A stretch of 64,000 nucleotides of DNA, from positions 13,523,365-13,587,364 of the forward strand of contig NC_050473.1 of NCBI RefSeq assembly GCF_013373865.1. Reading direction: 5' to 3'. Under the pieces are notes generated by a model that was given only the letters and a program-made list of their open reading frames with translations, did not search any database and had not been told where the DNA came from. The position numbers and the translations under genes were made by a program. Shown here piece after piece: positions 50,001 through 63,513 of the stretch. Position 1 is the first letter of the stretch; every line of letters starts with the position of its first letter. The DNA comes from Monomorium pharaonis. Taxonomy: Eukaryota > Arthropoda > Insecta > Hymenoptera > Formicidae.

Positions 50001-51969
50001 TGGCGAGAATACGCGCTTAATCGAATTTGAAATTTTTTTTTTTTTTTTTCTTGATAATGAATTTAATCCGATACCTCACGATTTTCTAATCTTTCATGTA
50101 TTTTGGTCACTCAGATATTTTCAATTAAATATCCGTTAAAATGTAATTGAAACCGTCGAAGAGAGAGACGTACTCGTTAATTTATCCTTGTAGCTCTTAC
50201 TTGACTAAAACTTTTCGACTTTGAAAAATTTTAAATATAATCAACCCGAAATGAAATTACTAAACCTACTCTTATGAGTAACCAGATTATTTAAGAAATT
50301 TCATTAGCCCTTCATAAGTTAGATAAGATAACCCAATAAGCTCGATTTCTCTAATCTTAATTGTTATTCATTTATAAGAGATTCTTAAAATATCGTCGCG
50401 TCACGTCGTCACGAGGAAGAAAATATTTGACGACAACTGGCATCTTCGATTCGCGATCATGGCGGTTTTTATTTACCCAAGTTTTATTTGGCCAGTTTTT
50501 TTTTTAATAACGTCGTATTATGCCGCAGCTGAACAACCAATACACAAAATTATAAGTACAAAGCTTTAATATCTCGATAATTACACATAATATATTTGTG
50601 GCAGTCACAAGCGCAACACACGAAATGAAATGAAGATGAAGAGAAAGTCGTTAATGACCAATTACAATGTTGCAATATTACAGGTAATGCTCATTCTATA
50701 TCCAATTTTAATTTGATATTGGTCAGTTAATATTTATCTATTGATTTACCCTATGCTTTGAAAAACAAACTACAAAATTTCAGAATTTTGCAGCTTCTTA
50801 TTAATGATTCTTCGTTGTATTAGTTACAAATTAATGAATAACAAATTATACCGTGTCCGGAGATCATTACGATGAGATTTAATTAAACGGCGTCGGGTCA
50901 GGCAATCACACGCGACTTAATTCCGCCTCGTAATCGCGGATTTTTCCAGCATCCTGCTCTCCGTCGGGATTTTTTCCACTCGCGAGTTCGGGTTATCGCT
51001 GGATGTCGCAAGATCGGCGCCACACTGTTACAAAAGTCATTCTCCGGCTGAACGCTATTATTTCATCCCGCATTTCTCCCGCGGTTAAATAGATAGACGG
51101 TATTTTATTGAAAATCTAGAACAAATCTTCTCCGGAACGGTTTGTCTACAGATTTTCTAATCAGAAAACCGATTATTTATACAGTTGCAATCGCATGATA
51201 AATTATGGCGACTGCATCCAAAGCGTATTTAGAAATTTATGAAAGTTTACACACGTACCACACAAATCGATGAATTTCGAAAGCGCTTGCGAAATAAAAA
51301 AACGATTTTCTATTGCCCGGCGTCGAAGAAGCGATAATTTTCTTACCGATAAAGGCTTATCTACAGACTCGCTAATGTGCATTGCGAGCGAAATTATGTG
51401 CATGCGCACAGGTAGAACACTGCTGCGTTATCGAATATTTCGTAACTTGTGTCATTGTATGAAAATACAATGACAGGCGCAGTAAAAGAGAGAGAAAAGA
51501 AGAAGGAGGAGGAGAAGGAGAATGAAGGAAAACAGAAAAGGCACGTGTGGATTTTTATACAATAAATCTGCTAAATCACATTCTACAGTCAGAATAAATT
51601 GCCAATAAATAAAATCAATGAATAAAAAACGACAAAAAATTTACGTAACATTGAAATATATATAATTATATATATTAATAAAATATACTTAAATAAATTA
51701 GTTTTTGTATCGTCCGATACATTGAACATGCTACTACCGGTAGAATTATATAAATGGTAGATAATAAAATATACGTTCAATATTGGATTATCGATATCGG
51801 ATTACCGATTAATCGTAATCTTGATCGCTCGTACATAGGAAACTCAATAGATTGGAATTCGTGGATTCGAGAATTTAATAAATCACAATCGTGAATTAGG
51901 GTGAAGAACCCCTGATTTACCCGAATGTCTTTGCCTTTCTGCAGGAGCGGGTTGAAAGGAAGAACAAGG

Positions 51970-51971
<2 letters not shown>
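47078..51971. other. Non-coding DNA
   Basis: AT-rich with CpG pockets at 48100-48840 and 49550-49850, whose overlapping frames on both strands look compositional. A poly-T run lies at 50032-50049. No gene or transposon recognised. Confidence 0.45.

Positions 51972-52003
<32 letters not shown>
51972..52003. repeat. (AT)n microsatellite
   Basis: Perfect AT run of about 32 bp. Confidence 0.95.
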
Positions 52004-52008
<5 letters not shown>

Positions 52009-55000
52009 CGGAAAGAGAAGGTGAAATTTGCCGAAGAAGCTAGCCGTTCGATATCTTCTCTGTTAGCACAGTTGCTCTCGCCATCTCTCATGAAACGTTG
52101 GAAAATCGAGGCCGCTAAGGAATCTCGCAAACACGATAAATCGGTCAATAAGCGTCGGCTGAACACCTGTGAATCGCTTTCGCTCTCACGACCTCCGAAG
52201 TTCCGTCCGTACCATCCGTATTCGATAAGACGAACTTGAGAAAACCCGAAATCGAACTGACAAACAGCATCGGTTCAGCTCGTGTGATTACATGTCAAGA
52301 AGACAAGGTGAAAAAATAATCATTGCCAACGATCTGTTATCGTAATATTTTCTATGAAAATATCGTTAAAATTCCACAAGGATTTTGCAATTTTCCAGCG
52401 TAAATATCTATTATTATCATGTCAGCTGTGTTGTTACTAATATTTCTTAAAGAGTATATATGATCGATTCTTCCTCGATCAATGAATTTTTTTCGACATT
52501 ACACGTTTAAAAATTAAGCTGCGATTGATATATCATATCACTGTCAAAATAAATTCGGCCGTGTTGAAGAGTTTGCATTTTACGGGCACGATCCGCCCCC
52601 CGAGCAAATTCCAACATTCATCGTTATCTACATTTAATGAAATAACAGTCTTACAGATTTCTACCGCGGAACGCAAAATCTCACGGTTTATCGATGACCG
52701 ATCGGAGGTTTCGATAAGATCGTGCTATCTCCGTCCTGGCCCGCAAAATTATCTTGCGCTTTCCGTATCGGCATGATGACACGTTCGCGGCGCTACGTGG
52801 AAACGGCGATAAGGTCGATTCGCGATTCGAATCGACACCGCGATCGCAAAGATTTGCTTCCGCCTCGAGGAACGGTGCGCGCGCGCCTGTCACGATTAAG
52901 TCACCTTCTGTTTTATGTGAGAAGCACGGGCATGTGATAAACATACGTTGATAATGCACGTTTCTCGATATTCTCCTGTTGTGCGTCAAACGCATAAATA
53001 CTTGAAAATGTAACGCGTAGGGCAGAGTTTATATTGCCGAGGATGCATTTTGCGTTTGACAAATTAAGAAAAAAAAAAACGTGACCACGTACTCGGTCCT
53101 TTTTTCTTCTCGAGAAATATTTAAAACCAATTAGATAATTTTCAAAAAAAATCATAATTTTTTTTCTTGATACGTATGCGAATTCTTTGTCGTACACAGA
53201 AAAAATTGATAGTTTGAATGGCCCACAAAATGAGGATACAAAATATTGTTCTCCATCATGTTTAGCGAGAATGAAATATCTGTTGCTACTGTAAGGAAAA
53301 GACGCGGATGTTACCGCTTCTGGAGTAAAGAGCAAATGGGAAATTATTTGGATTTCTGATTAGATAAAGAACATAGCGTATCTGATTATCGCCGTTTCAT
53401 GCACGACCTTAACTGCGTCCGACTGTAGAATGGAAATCGTGTGTCTGTGTGTGAGAGAGAAAGAGAGAGAGAGAAGTTGACGCCACATTTATTACATCGC
53501 AACTGCACTGATACGTTAGTTAAAAAGTTTCAAGAGTGGTATTGCTTAGTGAAGCTCGTGATTGAAAAGTCATCAGAATGTCTTCCGTGTATTTTTCCAC
53601 GTGACCTTAGTTTGGTCGGTGAACTCGAATATTCTCAATCATCGCAAGCTCGGCGCTTGCATCACGTTCTCGCAAATTCATCAGGTAAACCAATAATAAC
53701 AAGTCATTAGACGATAAATTTTCTAGCTACCTGACGAAAGTTGGAGGTTTGTTTTTTTCTTATTTAATGTCAAGTTTATTCTTATTGCTGTTTGTCGCAT
53801 TTTTTTTATTTTTTATTGAATATAATATGCTGCAATATCTAATCTTTTTCCAGTTTTGATTAAATTAACAGTTTGCAAATTAGCTTTGCAAATAACATAT
53901 AATTTTATGATAAAATGTCACGTTTTACATCACGTATCTAATCTTTAGTAAATTGGTTATGCAGTTGAAGTCGGAAAATCGACGAACTTTTCGCTTAAGT
54001 AGGTAATTTCTACAGATGCGTTTCTGTCTGTCCAAGTCAAAAAGTATTGGCTAAAATATTCGCAAATTGTTAAAAAAAAATGTTCGAAAAATTCTAGTTC
54101 CGAATTATAGCTTTAGCTTTTCTGAAAGAATACATCTCTCTCTCTTTACAAACATTATCTACTAAACAAAAGTTATTTTAACAATCTCCCAACTTTCGTG
54201 CAGGATAGTTTCGATGTTTCTTACTCAGACTCTTTTATCCGGAAAGACTTAACGCTCGTACAGCGCGATATGTTCGCATAAGGAGTGAGTGCAGACGGAT
54301 ATTTACGGAGCGTTCCGTCGTAACAAAAGCGAAGGGAGGATCGAGCAAACGAGAACGAAGGAGAACGGGCGGCGGAGAACGAAGACAGAAAGGAGAATGT
54401 CACGCGCGCTCAAGCCGCTACCGCGTGCATTCGTTCCGTTGCACTTCTCTCGACTGCTCGACTTTCTCCGGTCGATCTCGATGCCGCTCGCGGAGGCCAG
54501 CCCGACGCGGATACCCGGATCCGCGTGTTTACGCGCGCAGTACGCGTAACGCACGATTACGCGGCTAGCGGCGTAACTCGCGCCGCGACCGCGTGACCGC
54601 TGATCGCCGTCGCCGATGGTGCACGAAGATATAATAACGTGCGTTTTTTTTCCTCTTTTTTTTGCGTTAATGAATTTGTTCTCTCGCTAACAAATATGCG
54701 CTTCGATGTAAGATCAGCGGCGAGTCGTCCAAACGACGCAAGAACTAAAATTCAAAGAACGATCTGAGGTTTGCTAGCGACTGATAATAACAGTCCGATA
54801 TTTTGAATAATATAATTAACAGTAGTATCCTCGTTAATATTAACTCAAGTTATTACAGCGAACTTGTTATTGCACTGAGGACAATAGTTATTTCGTTGAA
54901 ACGCATTCTCAACGTTAAAATCACCGTGCTCGATCAGCTTTAAACTTTTTACACACTTGACGGAAGATACGACGTGATAAGATTACTTGATTATCTATAT

Positions 55001-56319
55001 GACTGTACAAAGAAGGAAAATTATTTTCTTTCGTAAAACTCCTTTGCGAGTCGCGTTAAAAGGCGGGTCAACGGCGTCATCGGCGCTGAAGCATCAGTAA
55101 CGTACGCGTCATGCACCGCGAATGCGTTTCCTTATTGCAACTTATCTCTCTGCAATCGCGCCTGCGTCGATATTTGGACTCCGCGGAAACTTCCACTTTC
55201 TGTGAATACTTTGCGAATGCCGAGTAACACAGAAGTAAAAAGCGCGATTTTTTTATATCTCTCATATATTAATTGTTATTTGATATCGTGGTACACCGTC
55301 CTTTGTCTCAGTTAGAGATAACATCAAAATATATAAATATTATTAAATCTATTGAATGTTATTTTTGGAGTTTATTGGCGCAATCTGTACAAATTGATTT
55401 TATAAAAGTGTCTATAGATTGCGAATAAAATCTGAGTGACGATGGAAGCTATGTATATTATCAATAGCGCATTGTTATTTGGCGTATGCCAAAGTAACAT
55501 CCAGCGCAAGTGACGGATCGATTGTCATAGCAAACAATGAACGTTGACATTTGAAATCTTGTTTTATAACAATATCTAGCCGGCATATCTAATACGTATA
55601 AATCACCCTTAAAAGTTTAAAGTGCAACATATAAAGTTGATAATAAAATCGTGAACTTTTTAAGCAAAGGAATAATGAGGCTCGCGATGAGATGAGAAGC
55701 GAAAAAAATTAATAAAAAAACCTCGTAGGAGCGAATACACACACACGTGTTTTTTCTTCAGAAATAAATAATGCGTTAAAAAAAGAAAGATAGATGTAGC
55801 ACATGGGTACTAATAATAGATCTCGGATGTGTGCAAAGTAGAGAAGTTGTAAAAATTGCTATCGTTATTACAATGTCCGCTAATTACCGCACCGGTTTAC
55901 ATATCTCGCGCAGGTATATAGCCGTATTAATCATTCGCGCGCAGTAGTATACCTCGACATTGGCGGACAAAGACAGGGGCCGATAAAGCGTCCACATGCG
56001 TGCGCGTATGCGAGCGGGCGAGAGCAAGACAAAAAGAGAGAGAAAGAGAAGGAGAAACAGGAAGTGAAGGAACCCGGAAGGGTACGGCGCAAGAAGGAAG
56101 AAACGCCAAGCGGGTGCCCGACAAAGAGGGAGGAGATAAGGCTCTCCTTCGCGTTCTTGAGCATTATACATGATAAATCTTAAATCCTGGTTCGAACGTG
56201 TGTGCCAAGGACCTTCCTTCTTCCTCCTTCCACCGCGCGCGAACCGATTCCTCGTACCTCCTTATACGTACCTCTTCCTGGTTGTATTTTCAGACATGCA
56301 CCCACACGAGGTCGCAAAA
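52004..56319. other. Non-coding DNA
   Basis: CpG pockets around 52680-52950 and 54280-54640 alternate with AT-rich DNA. The latter has GC-rich frames in both directions that look compositional. A GA run lies near 53452-53475. No gene recognised. Confidence 0.45.
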
Positions 56320-56329
56320 CACACGCACG

Positions 56330-56408
<79 letters not shown>
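56320..56408. repeat. (AC)n microsatellite, about 90 bp
   Basis: ACGC units grade into a perfect AC run from about 56335. It is the longest simple repeat in the window and explains the His-Thr open frames here. Confidence 0.95.
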
Positions 56409-56414
<6 letters not shown>

Positions 56415-57297
56415 GTACGTCACTCACTGTCGCCTCAGGCGTATATATCGATACCCGTTATTTTTACTCAATTGGTGAACAGAGAATAGGTACCGCAGTG
56501 CCACGCGATATTTTCTTCCGAATTCCATCACGGCACCGCTCATAAAACAAAATAGCACGAAAATGTATAATTAAGAAAAGTAAGATTATTGTCTCGACAC
56601 CGCGTCGACGTTCTAATGTTGCGTCATGTTGCTAGCGCTGATTCTTAATTTCCTACGTGATTCAATCGTTGTACTATTTAACCGTCAACCGCGTCGAGAG
56701 GTGCCGCATTCCTCACCGCGTAGAAATACGTACATATTTTTTACCGTCTAAACTCTTCGAGGGGCTTTCGATATAGCTATCGCTCGCGATTGGACGCGCT
56801 TTCCGAATAACCGTTTAGTTTAGACCAAGCGGTTCTCGTCGGCGATTATTATGCCGCGCTGAGAGCGTGACACGCGGACGTGTCGGCGCCGTTCACGCTC
56901 AATTATCGATATACGACGGGCCGGTCCGGTCTAATGAATGATCGGCACGTAATCAACAAGAGCGATCATTATCGCGCACGGTATCGCATTATTAATGCAC
57001 ATTAATCGCCACTCGCACGATTATTTCGCGCGATACGAGTCGAAACTTCTGCCTTTGATGCACGGCTATTTCTTTTTGCCTCTTCCGACATTGCGAAACG
57101 TTCGTTTGATCCGTCGTTGCGCATCCGTCTCTCCGTGCGTATGTGTGCATAGCTCTGCGTGCGTGTGTGCGCGTGCATCTGCGTGGATACTTGGTACTTA
57201 CCTACTTCCTTCTCGACCCGAGGAGACGCCGACGTCAGAACAGAGTTGTTACACTGCTTGGACCATCATTTCTTGCGAGATCATCGGCTCTCATTCG

Positions 57298-57566
57298 CAC
57301 TGAAAAAAATATTATTTGTTAGTATCAATGTATGACGTTTATTGACTAAAAAATTCTTTGATATAATAAACTTTTTGTTAATAGCATAAATATTACATTG
57401 AACCTTTTCATTAACCATAAATAAATTTATTAATATAACGAATTATTCTTTGTTACAACAAATAAAACATCATGATAATAAAATAATTAATTGGACCAAT
57501 TTTAATAAATTTTTCATTAGTAGAATGAATATTTCATTGGAATTTATGTATAGTTTTGGTTCAGTG
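57298..57566. mobile_element. Possible short TIR element (MITE), AT-rich
   Basis: CACTGAA at 57298 and TTCAGTG ending at 57566 are inverted; counting flanking bases the match is 9 bp (CGCACTGAA). The 269-bp interior is strongly AT-rich between GC-rich flanks. It encodes nothing. No clear target duplication was seen, so the superfamily is open. Confidence 0.4.
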
Positions 57567-58222
57567 CGTAGATATTGTTAAAGACGCCTTTCATGCTCAT
57601 CATCAATATCGATCCTTGAGGACTTTAATTGATCCATTTATGTTTTTCTACTTTATATAAAATGTTTCCTGTAATCTTTATACGTCGCGAGAAATTATTT
57701 ATCTCAGTGCGCAGATATAAAATATGAAATTAGAAATCTATCGTCGAATTATTCTCGATAAATTCATCCTACGAATTAATTTAGTGTTCGTAATCGACTT
57801 GTGTTTCCCATATGATGCATCTTTATCGCTAATAGACGAACTCGTTACATTGTGCGTTTGAATTATTTTTGATATATGGTTCCACTCGTATACGCTTGAC
57901 TTATCGCTTATCACTTTCTGGTGTACGCGGTCCAAGATTTCCTATCACACATAGGAGTGCACGCATCAAGAAAGTCATCGTCGGAGACTCATTTTGGATC
58001 TCGCGCAACAATGGCACCGAGTCGAGCGATACCGCGAGCGAATGTATACGTGTCGTGCGTGTGTGTACGTGTGTACGTGTTAATCTTAACAAATCGCACA
58101 TGTCGTTTTCTCGTGCGCGGGTTACGCAACCGGTCGTTTGTGTAGACGTGCCAGCGGGCCGATATGAATAAGGCATAACGAACCTCTGACATTAAGGGGA
58201 CCGCGACAATCGACAAAGAAAG

Positions 58223-58289
58223 ACAACAACAACGACGATGACGCTGACGACGACGAGGACGTCGACGAAGACGACGACGACGACGACTA
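58223..58289. repeat. GAC/AAC triplet-rich tract
   Basis: Imperfect ACA/ACG triplets resolving to a pure GAC run at its right end. Confidence 0.85.
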
Positions 58290-58916
58290 ACGACGTCCTA
58301 CAGGATGAGATCGAGACGACAAGGATGTGACGAGGTCTAATCACGGATCCTTTACCGACCCGCCGGCTGACCGATTACGGCCCCGAGGCGTGTCGTGTTT
58401 GACTGACGGGGATTAAATTGTCGCCCGGGGAGAAGAAAACGTTTTACGTTTTATCGCTTCGCTCCGCGAACGTGTTTTTCGTCGACGAACCGCCCGCGTT
58501 GGGCGCAGATTGCGGCGTTTCACATGAGAAGCACGTGGTGTCACCTCATGCATTTCAACTCGTTCTCAGTGAAATTTAAATACAATCATGGGAGGAAAAA
58601 AGAAGACCACCGATTCAAAGACGAGGGAGATGACTCGCGAATATCGTTATTTTATTGCATACGTTACATTAGTGTTTTTATCTTTGCACTGATGTATCGA
58701 GATGTTGGCGCAAAGCAAGAGGGGTATTTGGTAATGTCTACGATAATCAGGCTTCTTTTTTTTCCCCAAAGGACAATCCTTATTTATTTTAACATTACAG
58801 GAAATTCTTTTCTAATTAGCGTTCTAACATCTAATATCATACTGATAAGTAAATTTTTGCGGAAACAATCGACAAATTTATTTCATGCAATATACAATAA
58901 TTTGTTTTGCTAATTA

Positions 58917-58942
58917 TTTTTTTTTTTTTTTTTTTTTTTTTT
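58917..58942. repeat. Poly-T tract, 26 bp
   Basis: Uninterrupted T run. It might be the tail of an antisense retroposed sequence, but no target duplication or gene-like body was found beside it. Confidence 0.9.
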
Positions 58943-59881
58943 AAGTTAAAATTGTTTAGATTAGACCTTTGCTTTCATTTTTTATTATTTCAAATCTGTT
59001 TCAGATTTAAATTTAAGGATTTCTTGTTCCAATATAGTTTCTTACTATCAGAAAATTACACAGTATCTTATTAAAGAAAATTTCGTAATGCATAGACTTC
59101 TGATAGTCACAAACTGGAACGTGAAAATATATAGGAACAAAGCCCTGAAATTTTCAGGTCTATCCCTTAATTTTGATAAGAAAATACAGTCATCGTAGTA
59201 ATGTTACGTATTTATGATATGCATCGCACGCATGAATTTTATTCTTTTAATTTGCTCATTTACGTAGCTCATTCGCGCCTTCCGCGACACCGGGTGAATC
59301 GAGGTTCGCTTCCGGTAATATTTACATGGCAATATGTGAGAGACACATGGCTATTACGATGCTTGATGGCAAATGACAGTTACTACCTGAGTCGCGTTAT
59401 CTACACCCGAACGATTATCGCATTCAGTTCTACGCGAAGACTTCCGAGCTATTCGACATGCGACAACGTAAACACATTTGCGACGATGATCGGTCGAGAG
59501 CTTTTTCGCGTTGGGAAACCCGGTCGTTAAGTTGCAAGATCGATCGTAAACAAGACGGTATAATCAAGGTCATTGCAGGTCCTCCACGTGACAGGAACTC
59601 TATTGAAATGAGAAAGAAAGAGAAGAAATGTCAGAATGAGAGAAAAATAAAGATAAAGAAACAGGAAGAGAGAGAAAAATTTTGCGAAATAAGATATAAG
59701 ACTGATGAAAAGAAAAAGCTAAACGTGTGTGAAAGAGTGTAATTAATATGCTTTATAAATTAATTTAATTCTTGTTTTTCTATCTGTTTTTCTATATTGT
59801 TGATGACTATAACAAGAAAAAAATCAATCTAATCATTAAATTTAAATAACATTGCGAGTCAGTATTCTTTTTTTATTTTTT

Positions 59882-59884
<3 letters not shown>

Positions 59885-59936
<52 letters not shown>
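59885..59936. repeat. (AC)n(AT)n compound microsatellite
   Basis: About 14 AC units directly followed by about 12 AT units. Confidence 0.95.
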
Positions 59937-60141
59937 GACTGCGTCATGTAATAAAGGTTAAAATTTTAATATTCATACAGCGAAATAAAATTCACTCATG
60001 TTGTAAACGAAGAAGAGGAGGTTTTCAAGTGTTTTCTCAGGGGTTTTCAAGAACCTAAACACATATTATGCAAACGTCGTGACATAGCGTGAAGAAATAG
60101 GCAACGCGGAAATGTCAGTGTTACCTCGTCGCGATCGAACG

Positions 60142-60184
60142 CGCTTCCGGTGCATTCTCCGTCCTTCAGCCGCGTACCGGAAGT
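60142..60184. promoter_or_regulatory. Pair of inverted ETS-type binding motifs
   Basis: CGCTTCCGGTG (60142-60152, reverse of CACCGGAAGCG) and ACCGGAAGT (60176-60184) both match the ETS core. They lie 34 bp apart (start to start) in a CpG pocket about 3 kb before the aop coding exons. Yan and Pointed bind such sites, so auto- or cross-regulation is possible but unproven. Confidence 0.35.
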
Positions 60185-62656
60185 CTCGAGCAGCGTCGCG
60201 GTTGCAATTTTTTGCTGTTGCTTCCGCCGCTACTCGCGAAGCGATCGGTTCTCCTTTCTTCCGTCGCCAAAAAAAAAAGGGAACGTTCGCGGAAGAAACA
60301 CGCGAACGGAACCGCAGAATCCGGTGTTTTCTTGTTACCTTCCCTGCGATCAAAGAGAAAAATGTGCCTCGCGCAATTATCGCTCCCTCCATCTCTTGAG
60401 AGCGCATTCCGTCACGCTAAAATTGCCTCGGTCGAAATTGTATATCAAAATTTTAAAAAGAAAATTAGAAATTTTATAATCAAAAGGTGATGAATTTTAA
60501 ATTAAGGACTAGTAAAGATTTTTATATTCATAGATCTTTTATCTTATAATTCAGAGTGATAGTAACCAAAAAACTTGTAAAAACAATGTCAGGAAGCAGA
60601 TGCGAAGACGATCCCTCAAATTCATCCCTTGACGCCGCTTTAATTAGTCGAGTCATAAAAAAAATTGCCGACCGAAAAGAGCACCTGAGTATAAGGCCCT
60701 CTCCCGTTCGCGGTATTTAAAGGAGAGAAGGGGAAGACCGAAGAGACTACCAGGATTTCCTGGTGCGAGACAACGGCACATCGACCTTCGCATGCTGAAG
60801 TTCCTGTCTTCTTCCCTCAGGGCAATCTTTTCTTTCTCTCCCCCCCTCACCCTCTCTCTCTCTGTCTCTCCTCGAGCGAGCATCGCACCACAATTGTACC
60901 ACCGAGAGCTTCCTCCGATCATTTTTTGAAATTTTACGAAGGAGTTTCTTTTACTGAAAATATTCCAGAAAATATTTCATCGATCACGGAATCTTGAACA
61001 AAAAAAGGCAAAATAGTATCGCAGATTGATTTCTTCGAATCTTTCTTCGAAGAGATAAGAAATAAATTTAAAATTAATTTATAAATTTAAAAAATACGTT
61101 AATTTTTATTTGTGATAATAATCGATGTAATAAATATATGTTGTAACACAATTATTTAAAAAAAATAATTAGAAAAGTTGAAATGAGAAAATGTTTCATA
61201 TCTATACAAACAGAGCATATTTTTCATTCTCTACATTCTCAGAATAGAGTTGCTTCTTATATCGAGTTCAAATAACGCTAATGTTAAATATGTAAAACAA
61301 TGTAAGAGTATCACATTACAATAGTTGTTACGTATAATTTTATATAGCCTCGATAATATCGAGCGCATGTTGACGTCAATAGGCTTTTTCATAAGTACGC
61401 TTGTTACAAGTCACATTAAATGAGATCGTAACCGCAATTTTTTGTATTACAATGTCACGAGTCAAAGTGTAAGAAGCTGCTATATAACGTGCCGCAGCGT
61501 TAAGCGCAATCGTGCGACGATACGTTAATAATTATACCTAATCAAGTATATGGATTAGGAACATATGATTATCATGCAAATAATGTCGTTACCGAGATGG
61601 CGAAGCCACGTTGCTTCATACTACTTTTCCACAATTAACTTCTTTTTGTTTGCATTCTACCGTAACGCAATCGCAAAGTATTCTGGAAACTATAAGATAT
61701 GTAATTCTTATCTTATTGTAACTATGATAAACTTTACAAAGTGACCCACTTTTAATTGGAGATTTTACTAACTTATCCTCTGAAGTCAAAGACTGTTCTT
61801 GAAACTATTTCTAGTTCCGGCATATCCGTAAACGATGACGATTAAATATCAAGATTTTGGAAGTAATTGAGTAGGGAGTTTTCGCGAAACGAACAGCATA
61901 ACTCGCTCCGAGTTTGTACGAAACTAAGAATCTTGACGTTGGCTATAAGGAGTTTCGCTTAGCCGGACTCGGGTCTCCGCGAGCCGACGTCGCGAACGGA
62001 AATAGCTTCGTCGACGTCGATGGAAATACGTTATGTAAATCCACGTTTCCTGCCGGGTTTCATTCTTATGCCCCCACATTCTATGCTAATAGTCGATGAA
62101 CAGTCTGCAAACCGGTCGCCGATCAGGAAATGGAGAGCGACGACGCCACGAAACGCCGCCGTCGCGACGCTTTTCTTCCTTTCTCCTCTCTCCTCTTCTC
62201 GTTTCGCGCGTCTTCCACCTCTCTTCTTGAATTATCTTACTTGTTCCACGTCCACGTTGTAAGAAGCCGACGTGTAACTGTAATCTGAAGCTATTATCTT
62301 CCGTCGTTCTACATCGACGAGCCGATCGTTAGACGAGGTAAAGCGCTATATATCAAGGATCGATTTTCGACGGTATAGATACGGAAGATTGCACTTTACG
62401 TCACAGTGTCGCGTCTCTATAGTCGCAAATAAATATAGAGATCACTTTCGTGCGCCTGTAGCGTCGAAATGACGCCAACATCGTTTCATGTTACGCGCTC
62501 GCTAAGCAGATCGAACGATATAACGTTGCATCTAAGATTTAGTAAAGCCATAATTTTCGAAGGAAGAATAATGAAGACTGAAGTGACGACCACACACAAA
62601 TATTAAACCAATTATTAAATAATGAAGATGTTATTGATATTGTAATATTATATTTC

Positions 62657-62691
62657 GTAATCCTACAAATATAAAATATTTGTAGGATTAC
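62657..62691. repeat. Perfect 15-bp inverted repeat, 5-nt loop
   Basis: GTAATCCTACAAATA, loop TAAAA, then the exact reverse complement, about 320 bp upstream of the aop acceptor. It would form a stable hairpin in pre-mRNA. The arms are probably too short for an ordinary microRNA precursor. Confidence 0.9.
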
Positions 62692-63013
62692 ACAAAATTA
62701 CATTTGAATTACGAGATTCGTACAAATATCACTTTTTTACATTAATTTTCAGACCGATAAATGTTTTAAACATATTAATGAAGTAAAAGGCTCTATACGG
62801 TCTGCATCGGATCTTGGCGATGAATATAATTTTTATATTAATTTAATATTCTTAGCTCAACATAAACTGCGCGCCGACAAGTTTCGTCAGACTTGAAACA
62901 CAGATACTAAGCTAAATATCGATGCTTATGAGCATCTTAAAATCTCCCCTTCCCCGAAACTTTTTTTTTAAATAAACAGTGTTAATAAATTTGATTTATT
63001 TCTTCTGTTATAG

Positions 63014-63040
63014 GAACCACTGACAGATCTGAGGCGTGTT
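63014..63040 (+). other. 5' untranslated part of the aop start exon
   Basis: These 27 bases lie between the acceptor at 63013 and the chosen ATG at 63041. They are in frame and open (EPLTDLRRV), so a longer N-terminus from an upstream coding exon cannot be excluded. Fly Yan has only a few residues before the matching MKMLP, which favours the ATG at 63041 or a short extension. Confidence 0.55.
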
Positions 63041-63260
63041 ATGAAATTGCTGCCACCAATTCAAATATCGCAGCTACCGCCAGTTTCCGCCGCAGGCGGA
63101 ATGGCCGGAATGGAACCTCGGCTACCCCCGGCTATATTGCCTTTCGGTCCGGATTGGGCCCTCTGGAGGACTCAATATGGACCTACGATGGGTTTCCCGC
63201 CTACGCATCCACCACCCAGTCCTCTTTTGGATTTTAAAACTCATCTACCAACAAGTTTAG
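63041..63260 (+). CDS. aop: anterior open / yan, first coding exon (N-terminus)
   Basis: N-terminal exon of the ETS-family transcriptional repressor Yan, a nuclear antagonist of Ras/MAPK output that competes with the activator Pointed. The exon begins after a pyrimidine-rich acceptor ending in tag at 63011-63013 and ends at 63260 before a consensus gtaagt donor. The frame is open from 63014 but I place the start at the ATG at 63041, because the following residues MKLLPPIQIS resemble fly Yan MKMLPVQLS, recalled from memory. Seen here are 73 codons plus one base; the split codon joins to 63514 as Val74. Residues 11-70 are rich in proline, with no domain, as expected ahead of the Pointed domain. 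Residues 14-60 share little with fly Yan, so the identity rests on the next exon. Positions 63014-63040 are then 5' UTR, unless an upstream exon supplies another start. Confidence 0.88.
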
Positions 63261-63513
63261 GTAAGTTTACAGAATTAAAAATTCAGACCAATCTTATAGA
63301 ATTTTTATATGAATAAAGTTTATCCTAAATAAAAATGATGTAAATTTTTCTTATCACTTAATTGCTTTGATTAGATTATTCGTATTAATATTAATATATT
63401 AATTTCGTTAAGAGAATCGGTGAATTAATTATGAACGTACAGACAATGTTAAACCGCACAGTGGTTACAAGGACTACCGCGAATACAACCAATGGCATCT
63501 TCTCTCCTTTCAG
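63261..63513 (+). other. aop intron, 253 bp
   Basis: Short GT-AG intron between the two aop coding exons, with donor gtaagt and a pyrimidine-rich acceptor tract ending tctctcctttcag. It is AT-rich compared with the flanking exons and inserts after the first base of codon 74 (phase 1). Reading through it without splicing reaches stop codons, so splicing is required to join the MKLLPP exon to the SAM domain. Confidence 0.9.

Larger units (their letters stand above)
57567..63013. other. Non-coding DNA upstream of the aop coding exons
   Basis: Probably the 3' part of the aop first intron. It holds a GAC-triplet run (58223-58289), a poly-T run (58917-58942), an AC/AT microsatellite (59885-59936), a pair of ETS-type motifs (60142-60184) and a perfect hairpin (62657-62691). 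CpG pockets at 60110-60400 and 61900-62500 may be regulatory. No gene recognised. Confidence 0.45.

Noticed and set aside
56170..56545. Histidine/threonine-rich proteins
   Set aside because: These are translations of the (AC)n microsatellite in its reading phases.
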